Origin: an uncultured Clostridia bacterium
GTDB taxonomy: Bacteria > Bacillota > Clostridia > Oscillospirales > CAG-272
DNA: 12,357 nucleotides
Assembly (NCBI GenBank): GCA_937895775.1
Contig: CALBLD010000143.1
Span: forward strand, 1 to 12,357
Direction of reading: 5' to 3'
The notes beneath the pieces were generated by a model. That model ran no database searches. It was given only the letters and a program-made list of their open reading frames with translations, and was not told the DNA's origin. How positions within the stretch are numbered: position 1 is the stretch's first letter; the number at the start of each line of letters is the position of its first letter. A program made the translations under genes and the position numbers. Of this stretch, positions 6,750 to 12,357 are shown in pieces.

Positions 6750-6798
6750 CACAGCGCAAATTCGAAATACAAGCTTCGATTTTGCGCTGTGTTTTTTT
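6750..6798 (+). terminator. Intrinsic terminator of the rpsF-ssb-rpsR operon
   Basis: A long stem pairs CACAGCGCAAATTCGA (6750-6765) with TCGATTTTGCGCTGTG (6776-6791), with one T-T mismatch, followed by seven T's (6792-6798). It lies 23 nt after the rpsR stop. The T-run runs directly into the repeated TGTCAA elements of the next promoter. Confidence 0.93.
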
Positions 6799-6828
6799 GT
6801 CAAATCAATTGACATTATGTCAAAATCA
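6798..6828 (+). repeat. Clustered TGTCAA half-sites, candidate operator at the ABC-ABC-ACP promoter
   Basis: TTGACAT (6809-6815) and ATGTCAA (6817-6823) form a near-perfect dyad around one T, and the left arm is the -35 box itself. A further TGTCAA at 6798-6803 is inverted relative to the -35 and directly repeated at 6818-6823, with similar flanks (TGTCAAATCA and TGTCAAAATCA, 20 bp apart, about two helical turns). A TGTCA also occurs at 6841-6845 near the expected transcription start. The size and symmetry suit a MarR-like repressor, but no regulator gene is in the window, and a TTGACA -35 box supplies one arm by default. Confidence 0.4.
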
Positions 6829-6837
6829 TGATATAAT
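6809..6837 (+). promoter_or_regulatory. Sigma-A promoter for the ABC-ABC-ACP operon
   Basis: Perfect TTGACA (6809-6814) and TATAAT (6832-6837) with a 17-bp spacer. Transcription would begin near 6844, leaving a leader of only about 28 nt before the ATG at 6872, with no recognisable ribosome site in it. Confidence 0.9.
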
Positions 6838-6871
6838 AGCTGTCAGAAATTGATTTTTTTGTGTATAAGTT

Positions 6872-8614
6872 ATGAAGAGACTCCTTTATTACCTGAAACC
6901 GAACTGCAAACTCATGATTTTCGGATTTACGATAAAAACTATCGGAACAATGCTTGATCTGTTTTTACCGTTGATCCTCGCGAACATTATCGACACAGTC
7001 ATTCCAACGGAAAATGTTTCATCCATTATCCTTTGGGGTGTTGCAATGATTGCCTGCTCAATAGGAGCGGTCGTTCTCAGCATTGCCGCAAACCGCATTG
7101 CTTCCCGTGTCGCGGGAAACTGCACACGTGCTATCCGTCACGATCTTTTCGGTCACATTTTTTCACTGAGCACAACCGAAGTTGACCGCATTACCGTCTC
7201 TTCCCTCGAATCAAGATTAACCGTGGACACCTACAATGTTCACCAGATGATAAATCTGGACCAGAGACTCGGAGTACGCGCGCCCGTGCTGTTTATCGGC
7301 GGCATTATCATGACATTTATTCTCGATTTTCGACTTACATTTGTCATGCTTTCGGTTCTTCCGTTTGTTACGGCAACAATATGGATCGTATCAAAGAGAG
7401 GAATTCCGATATACACCGAACTTCAGGGCGCAATCGACAAAATGACATCGGTTATAAGAGAAAATACATCGGGAGTCAGGACAATAAAAGCACTGCGCAA
7501 GAGTGATTTTGAAAAGCGGCGTTTTGACGAGCTAAACAATGAAGCAATAAGCAAGGAAAAACGCGCAGGCATAACCATGGCAAGCACAAATCCGATTGTC
7601 ACATTTTTTCTCAATCTCGGACTCGCCGCGGTTATTCTTGTCGGTGCCGCGCTTGTATTTGACGGAAAATCCACCAACGGTAAAATAATAGCCTTCATCA
7701 GTTATTTTACAATAATATCAAATGCACTCATTAACGTCAGCCGCATATTCACCGTATCCTCAAAGGGACTGTCGGGAATGAACCGGATTGACAAAGTATT
7801 AAGGCTTGAAGCACTTCCCTTTGAGCCGAATGAATCCGCTGACATTATATACAACGAATGTGGAAGCGACGTACCGTTTATCCGTTTCGATCACGTATCC
7901 TTTTCTTATCCGGGCGGACACGGGCAAACAGTACTGTCGGACATTTCATTCGAAATTTCAAGAGGTCAGACGCTCGGAATCATCGGCACGACAGGCTCGG
8001 GAAAATCAACGATCATTTCACTGCTGCTTAACGAATACGAACCCACGGGCGGAAACATATACATATCCGGGAAAAAATCCGACCGCAACATTTCATTGGC
8101 TATAAAAGACCGCATCGGCGTGGTTTTTCAGAATGATTTTATTCTCTCGGATACTGTTTCCGAAAATGTAAGATTCGGAAGAGACATATCGGACGAGGAT
8201 GTGGAAACGGCATTAAAAAACGCCTGTGCCGATTTTGTATTCGACTATCCCGACGGCACAGATCATCATATTGACATAAAGGGAGCAAACCTCAGCGGAG
8301 GGCAGAAGCAACGGTTGCTGATCGCGCGGGCTATTGCCGGAAAGCCCGACATCCTTATTTTTGATGACGCCTCATCCGCGCTTGACTATTCAACCGACGC
8401 GAGACTGCGCAGATCAATCAAAGAAAACTATGCGGACATAACGTCGATAATTATTGCCCAAAGAGTAAGCTCAATCATGCACGCAGACCTGATAATCGTA
8501 CTCGAAAACGGCAAAACGGTCGCCTTCGGAACTCACGACCGACTTATAGCCGGATGTTCGCAATACCGCGAAATATACGAAGCGCAGATGGGAGGGGACT
8601 TTGATCTTGAATAA
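6872..8614 (+). CDS. Heterodimeric ABC exporter subunit with degenerate catalytic site (580 aa)
   Basis: This half-transporter has a six-helix membrane domain (about residues 12-300) and an ATPase domain (about 335-570). Walker A is GTTGSGKST (372-380), Q-loop Gln420 and signature LSGGQ (474-478), all normal. Walker B is I-L-I-F-D-D (494-499): Asp499 replaces the catalytic Glu, and the switch His is Gln530 in IIAQR. These two changes are the hallmark of the TM287-like half of heterodimeric exporters, whose own site binds ATP but hydrolyses it poorly. The next gene supplies the complementary half. The start gives the family's expected N-terminus (MKRLLYYLKP), but no Shine-Dalgarno is visible in the short leader. 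Expression is from the consensus promoter with an overlapping dyad. Possible substrates include drugs, lipids and peptides; the sequence does not say which. Confidence 0.94.
   Translation: MKRLLYYLKPNCKLMIFGFTIKTIGTMLDLFLPLILANIIDTVIPTENVSSIILWGVAMIACSIGAVVLSIAANRIASRVAGNCTRAIRHDLFGHIFSLSTTEVDRITVSSLESRLTVDTYNVHQMINLDQRLGVRAPVLFIGGIIMTFILDFRLTFVMLSVLPFVTATIWIVSKRGIPIYTELQGAIDKMTSVIRENTSGVRTIKALRKSDFEKRRFDELNNEAISKEKRAGITMASTNPIVTFFLNLGLAAVILVGAALVFDGKSTNGKIIAFISYFTIISNALINVSRIFTVSSKGLSGMNRIDKVLRLEALPFEPNESADIIYNECGSDVPFIRFDHVSFSYPGGHGQTVLSDISFEISRGQTLGIIGTTGSGKSTIISLLLNEYEPTGGNIYISGKKSDRNISLAIKDRIGVVFQNDFILSDTVSENVRFGRDISDEDVETALKNACADFVFDYPDGTDHHIDIKGANLSGGQKQRLLIARAIAGKPDILIFDDASSALDYSTDARLRRSIKENYADITSIIIAQRVSSIMHADLIIVLENGKTVAFGTHDRLIAGCSQYREIYEAQMGGDFDLE
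8590..8597 (+). promoter_or_regulatory. Ribosome binding site for the second exporter subunit, inside the first
   Basis: GGGAGGGG lies within the last codons of the first subunit gene, 3 nt before an in-frame TTG at 8601 and 9 nt before another TTG at 8607. No ATG or GTG is close, so the second subunit starts at a TTG. From the core GGAGG (8591-8595) the gaps are 5 and 11 nt; 8601 is chosen, but 8607 (two residues shorter) is possible. Confidence 0.75.
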
Positions 8615-10394
8615 AAAGAAAAAAAACCCTCAAAAAGCGGAGCAACGACAGATAATTCTCCGACTTCTCGGGTATCTGCTTAAGAACAAATCATCCATTC
8701 TCGCAGCGATACCGCTTATGCTCGCTTCAAACATTCTTGCTCTTGCCGCACCTGCACTTTCGGGATATGCGATTAACGCAATTATCGGAAAGGGAGATGT
8801 CGATTTCAGACAGGTATACATTTACACTGCCGGAATGATAGTCTGTTTTCTTGCCTCATCGGCACTGTCGTTCCTGCTTTCTGTTGTCATGATAAACATG
8901 AGCCGCAAGGTCGTATACACTATGCGCAGAGAAGTTTTTGAGCATCTTGTCGATCTGCCGGTTTCGTTTTTCGACAAAAACCGAACGGGCGACCTCATCA
9001 GCAGACTTTCGTACGACATTGACACTGTAAATGCATCACTCTCAAACGATCTGCTCCAAATATGCACGGGAGCGGTCACAGTGATCGGCTCGGCAATCAT
9101 GATGTTCTGTATTTCCCCGATACTTATACTCGTCTTTGCCGTCACGGTTCCCGCACTTGTATTTTTTGCAATCTACAGAGTAAAAAAGGTCAAACCGCTG
9201 TTCCGTGCAAGATCGGAAAAGCTCGGGATGCTGAACGGCTACATTGAAGAAATAATTTCGGGGCAGAAGACCATTCACGCATACGGCAAAGAATCTGTCA
9301 TGATCGGACGATTTGACCGCAGAAACGAAGATGCGGTCGAAGCATATTATCTTGCCGACTATCACGGCAGTGTGGTCGGACCGTCGGTCAACTTCATAAA
9401 CAACATTTCTCTTTCGCTCATATCAATGTTCGGCGCGATTCTGTTTCTCGCCCTAAGAATTACCATCGCCGATCTTTCGACATTTATTCTGTATTCAAGA
9501 AAATTCTCGGGACCGATAAACGAAACCGCCAACATCATAAGCGAGATACAGTCTGCGACTTCGGCGGCAAGACGGATTTTTCTGATACTCGATCTGCCGA
9601 CTGAAAAGCAGGTGAGCGATCGTGCTTTCCCTCCGCTTTTGTGTCAGAACGGACAGATTGAGTTCAGAAACGTATGCTTCGGCTATTCGAAAGACAAAAG
9701 AATACTCACCGACATATCGTCGTATATACAGAGCGGAAAGAAGATTGCAATAGTAGGTCCTACGGGAAGCGGCAAAACCACTTTTATAAATCTGCTCATG
9801 CGTTTCTACGATCCCGACAGCGGTGAAATTCTCATAGACGGACAAAACACGCTTCATCACAGTCTTGCCGATGTCCGCAAATGCTTTTCAATGGTTCTTC
9901 AGGACACATGGCTGTTCGGCGGAACGATCCGCGAAAATCTTTTGTACGGAAACCCCGACGCCTCCGAGGACGATATGATATCAGCCGCAAAAGCAACTCA
10001 CATACATGATTACGTAATGTCTTTGCCTGACGGCTACGACACATTGATTGACGAGAACGGGAACAACATATCAAAAGGTCAGAAGCAACTTATAAACATT
10101 GCCAGAGCGATGCTTGTCGCGGCGCCGATAATCATACTCGACGAGGCGACATCAAATGTTGACAGCCTCACAGAAGCGAGAATATCGGATGCGATCAGCA
10201 CGCTGACCGCAGGAAAAACATCAATAATTATTGCTCACAGGTTATCGACGATTCAGAATGCCGACTGCATTTTTGTTATAAAAGACGGTCGCATAGTCGA
10301 ATCGGGCAGTCACGCGGAACTTACCGGGAAGCGTGACGGCTTCTATGCAAGGCTATACAAAAGCCAATTTGAAAAACAACTGAAATCGGGATAA
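8601..10394 (+). CDS. Heterodimeric ABC exporter subunit with canonical catalytic site (597 aa)
   Basis: This is the partner of the preceding subunit; the genes overlap by 14 nt in different frames, suggesting coupled translation and stoichiometric synthesis. A Lys-rich N-terminus precedes a six-helix membrane domain (about residues 28-325) and an ATPase domain (about 352-590). Walker A GPTGSGKT (386-393), Q-loop Gln434, Walker B Asp514 with catalytic Glu515, D-loop SNVD and His546 are intact. The signature is ISKGQ (490-494) instead of LSGGQ, so the site it forms with the partner's Walker motifs should be inactive, while the site using its own Walker motifs and the partner's LSGGQ is competent. 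The coupling-region pattern (PVSFFDKNRTGDLISRLSYD) and G-Y-I-E-E-x-I-S-G-Q-K resemble those of the 658-aa exporter earlier in the window, pointing to a common family. The start is TTG, at 8601 or 8607. Confidence 0.94.
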   Translation: MILNKKKKNPQKAEQRQIILRLLGYLLKNKSSILAAIPLMLASNILALAAPALSGYAINAIIGKGDVDFRQVYIYTAGMIVCFLASSALSFLLSVVMINMSRKVVYTMRREVFEHLVDLPVSFFDKNRTGDLISRLSYDIDTVNASLSNDLLQICTGAVTVIGSAIMMFCISPILILVFAVTVPALVFFAIYRVKKVKPLFRARSEKLGMLNGYIEEIISGQKTIHAYGKESVMIGRFDRRNEDAVEAYYLADYHGSVVGPSVNFINNISLSLISMFGAILFLALRITIADLSTFILYSRKFSGPINETANIISEIQSATSAARRIFLILDLPTEKQVSDRAFPPLLCQNGQIEFRNVCFGYSKDKRILTDISSYIQSGKKIAIVGPTGSGKTTFINLLMRFYDPDSGEILIDGQNTLHHSLADVRKCFSMVLQDTWLFGGTIRENLLYGNPDASEDDMISAAKATHIHDYVMSLPDGYDTLIDENGNNISKGQKQLINIARAMLVAAPIIILDEATSNVDSLTEARISDAISTLTAGKTSIIIAHRLSTIQNADCIFVIKDGRIVESGSHAELTGKRDGFYARLYKSQFEKQLKSG

Positions 10395-10397
10395 AGA

Positions 10398-10646
10398 ATG
10401 ACGACTGACATAAAAAACACCATAATCGATTACATATCGGAAACGCGGAAAATTCCGAAGGAGGACATCTCCGAATTTTCCACTGTAAATGATTTTCCGC
10501 AAATTGAATCTATTGATATTGTTGAACTTCTCGCATACATTGAGGACAGATTCGGCATATATGTTCCCGATAACGAAGTCATTAAAATGCATTCGCTCGG
10601 TGAACTAATCGATTATGTAATCACCCATGCAAAGAATCCGGAATAA
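10398..10646 (+). CDS. Stand-alone acyl carrier protein-like protein (82 aa)
   Basis: The size, acidic character and four-helix pattern fit an acyl/peptidyl carrier protein. The phosphopantetheine attachment motif is I-E-S-I-D-I-V-E-L-L (36-45), with Ser38 at the place of the DSL serine, followed by the usual helix and D-R-F-G-I-Y-V-P-D (50-58) and L-G-E-L-I-D-Y-V (67-74). It differs from the housekeeping fatty-acid ACP, which normally reads GADSLD, so it is more likely a specialised carrier. It starts 3 nt after the exporter stop with only a weak ribosome site, and is clearly in the same operon. No adenylating enzyme, synthase, thioesterase or phosphopantetheinyl transferase is visible nearby. 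It could serve acyl or amino-acyl transfer to an exported molecule, but nothing in the window shows this. DltC is an alternative; the motif surroundings do not particularly resemble it. Confidence 0.85.
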   Translation: MTTDIKNTIIDYISETRKIPKEDISEFSTVNDFPQIESIDIVELLAYIEDRFGIYVPDNEVIKMHSLGELIDYVITHAKNPE

Positions 10647-10717
10647 AAGAAGCAACACGTGTTCACATCGGAAGCAGGGCTTCCGGAATTTATAAAAAAT
10701 CCAAAAGGAGACAACAG

Positions 10718-12357
10718 ATGAAAAGGTTTTTATTTACAATCATCTCGCTTACACTCATCCTGTCATCGGTAATGCTGACCGCATGCGCAGGAAATTCACC
10801 CTCAACCACAACAACGGGTGCAACGACAGACGGCACAACAACCACTGCCGCACAGACCACCGAGCCTCCGGCTCCGCAGATCCCCGAGGTTCACAATCTT
10901 ACGATTGCGGGAACCCCGATCTCGGAATACAAAATCGTATATGCGAAAAGTCCCTTTTACCATGAAAGACGTTCCATACTCACCGAATACGATTTCTGGA
11001 AGCTTATTGCAAATGACATTGCCGAAAAGCTTCTGAAATCAGCAAATGCGAAACTCAGCGTCGTATGCGACGAAAACACCGAAGTCGGTCCGAACGAGAT
11101 ACTTGTCGGTCCGACAAACAGATCTGAAAGTGCCTCGCTTAAAAACCTTGACGTTTATGACATGGTCGTCACCGTTTCCGGTACAAAGCTTGTTATCGGC
11201 GGCGGTTATGACGGATCAAAATACAACGGAAAAGTCAAAACAAGTGCATATGTTTATGCATCAACCTATCACGCCGTCGATCTCCTTGCCGAGCATCTTG
11301 CAAAAGAGGTTTCGGAGGATGTTGATCTTCAGGACGGACTGAAGCTCGAAGGAAAATATGGCATGCGCACGATTGCCTGCATCGGCGACTCGATCACCGA
11401 AGGCGTCGGTGCCACCGACATGAACATCTACTCATACCCCGCTGCAATGCAGAGAATCATGTGGAAGGATTCCATGGTAATAAATCTCGGACTCGGCGGA
11501 CGCGACATGAGAAACGATCTCGGATGCAGCTACATTTCAACGGCACCGACACAGTTCCGTGCGGCACGCAACAATGCAGAAGTTTTTGACTATGTATTTA
11601 TCATGCTCGGCACAAACGATTCCGCGCATGACAAATCATGGGACGACAAAGATGATGAAAGCTTCTTAAAGAGCGGACAGGATCTTGTTGATAAACTTAA
11701 AGCCAAGAACGAAAACATACAATTCTTCCTTTTCAACTGCCCGTACTACTACGGAACCGGAACGTGCGCAAGCAAGCGTGTCCGTCGTTTGCAGGAAACG
11801 CTTTTTGAAAAACTCAAAGACGAAAATTACAAAATTTCTTTCTTTGACATGAACACCTTTACGAACGAAGAGGTCGGAAGAGAAAACTTTCCCGATTCGC
11901 TTCATCCGAACAACAAGGGTTACAGCATCATGGCAAAGGCTCTTTCGGAAATGATTGCCGAATTTGAAGCGGGAACATACGAATACACTCTTCCGCTCAA
12001 ATCTGCCGGCGATCTGACTCCCAATTATGAGCCTCCGAAGCTTACCGAAGGTGCGGTAAACATTCTCGGATACGACTTTGCGACCATGTTCCCTGTCGGT
12101 GGTGCGTCTGTCAAATACAGCGGCTGGGGTATGGGTGCCGCTCCTTACATCATTGTCAGAGAAGGCTTTGGCGGGTACACTGTAACAGACCTTGAATTCC
12201 CTGTATCTTCCGCAGAAGCAGGACAGTTCCTTACCGTATCTGTAATCAAGTGCGACACAAGTGACAGAAAAGCGATAAGCAGTCACAAATGCGAGCTTAC
12301 ATACGACATGGAAAACGGCGGATGGGCGCGTGTAAGCGGACTGAACATTGAGGTTCC
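10718..12357 (+). CDS. SGNH/GDSL-type esterase-like lipoprotein, 3' end beyond window (partial)
   Basis: The frame is open for 546 codons and runs off the window. A signal peptide ends at lipobox L-T-A-C with Cys23, followed by a Thr/Ala/Pro-rich linker (about 28-56). Residues 60-205 look like the accessory domain found at the N-terminus of some glycoside hydrolases (I-S-E-Y-K-I-V-Y, then N-E-I-L-V-G-P-T-N-R at 126-135); this is from memory. The SGNH hydrolase domain follows: block I C-I-G-D-S-I-T-E-G with nucleophile Ser225, block II around Gly260 (N-L-G-L-G-G), block III G-T-N-D with Asn300, and block V D-S-L-H with Asp393 and His396. All four catalytic positions are present, so it is probably active, for example as a carbohydrate esterase removing acyl groups from a surface or dietary polysaccharide. 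A further beta-rich region begins after about 430. AAGGAG (10705-10710), 7 nt before the ATG, fixes the start. It lies 71 nt after the carrier protein gene. Confidence 0.9.
   Translation, partial: MKRFLFTIISLTLILSSVMLTACAGNSPSTTTTGATTDGTTTTAAQTTEPPAPQIPEVHNLTIAGTPISEYKIVYAKSPFYHERRSILTEYDFWKLIANDIAEKLLKSANAKLSVVCDENTEVGPNEILVGPTNRSESASLKNLDVYDMVVTVSGTKLVIGGGYDGSKYNGKVKTSAYVYASTYHAVDLLAEHLAKEVSEDVDLQDGLKLEGKYGMRTIACIGDSITEGVGATDMNIYSYPAAMQRIMWKDSMVINLGLGGRDMRNDLGCSYISTAPTQFRAARNNAEVFDYVFIMLGTNDSAHDKSWDDKDDESFLKSGQDLVDKLKAKNENIQFFLFNCPYYYGTGTCASKRVRRLQETLFEKLKDENYKISFFDMNTFTNEEVGRENFPDSLHPNNKGYSIMAKALSEMIAEFEAGTYEYTLPLKSAGDLTPNYEPPKLTEGAVNILGYDFATMFPVGGASVKYSGWGMGAAPYIIVREGFGGYTVTDLEFPVSSAEAGQFLTVSVIKCDTSDRKAISSHKCELTYDMENGGWARVSGLNIEV

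Noticed and set aside
10654..10663. Perfect 10-bp palindrome AACACGTGTT considered as an operator
   Set aside because: A single short palindrome with no promoter next to it; palindromes of this size occur by chance.
10669..10685. Hairpin CGGAAG-CAGGG-CTTCCG between the carrier protein and lipoprotein genes, considered as a terminator
   Set aside because: The stem is only 6 bp and is followed by GAATTTATAAAA rather than a T-run, so it is at most a weak attenuator or processing site.
11666..12286. A 206-codon open frame on the minus strand
   Set aside because: It lies entirely opposite the SGNH lipoprotein gene, has no recognisable domain or ribosome site, and reads as a chance antisense frame.
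1..12357. Mobile elements, tRNA or rRNA genes, phage genes, toxin-antitoxin pairs
   Set aside because: No transposase, integrase, terminal inverted repeats, cloverleaf or rRNA signature was seen by eye on either strand.

Overview
The window looks like a chromosomal segment from an anaerobic Clostridia-type Firmicute, plausibly an uncultured gut Oscillospiraceae/Ruminococcaceae relative. The evidence is consensus sigma-A promoters (TTGACA/TATAAT), strong AGGAGG-type ribosome binding sites, the rpsF-ssb-rpsR gene order, an ECF-type thiamine S component (ThiT) under a TPP riboswitch, a BspA-type leucine-rich lipoprotein, and Thr-rich linkers after the lipobox. The taxon is an inference from gene content; no rRNA or tRNA is present.

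Layout: (1) 1-2103, the last 26 codons of one ABC exporter subunit and a complete second subunit (658 aa), ending at a probably bidirectional hairpin terminator. (2) 2156-2953 on the minus strand, thiT with a complete control region: consensus promoter, TPP aptamer, and an intrinsic terminator whose 5' arm can pair with part of the aptamer. (3) 3018-5430, a monocistronic surface lipoprotein of 759 aa built from BspA-like leucine-rich repeats. (4) 5465-6798, the rpsF-ssb-rpsR operon with a structured leader and a strong terminator. (5) 6798-10646, an operon of two ABC exporter half-transporters (580 and 597 aa) followed by a stand-alone acyl-carrier-protein-like gene (82 aa). Its promoter overlaps a dyad that could be an operator. 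(6) 10718 to the window end, an SGNH/GDSL-family esterase-like lipoprotein that runs off the edge. It lies 71 nt after the carrier protein with no convincing terminator between them.

Both ABC pairs fit the heterodimeric type IV exporter pattern (TM287/288, LmrCD, BmrCD). In the complete pair, the first subunit has Asp in place of the catalytic Glu and Gln in place of the switch His, with a normal LSGGQ. The second has a normal Glu and His but an altered signature (ISKGQ). The nucleotide site formed by the first subunit's Walker motifs and the second subunit's signature should therefore be degenerate. The 658-aa subunit is of the second type (LSQGQ, Glu and His intact), so the truncated upstream gene is probably its degenerate partner.

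The least ordinary feature is the ABC-ABC-ACP cluster, possibly read through into the surface esterase-like lipoprotein. No acyl ligase, synthase or phosphopantetheinyl transferase is visible in the window, so the role of the carrier protein is open.
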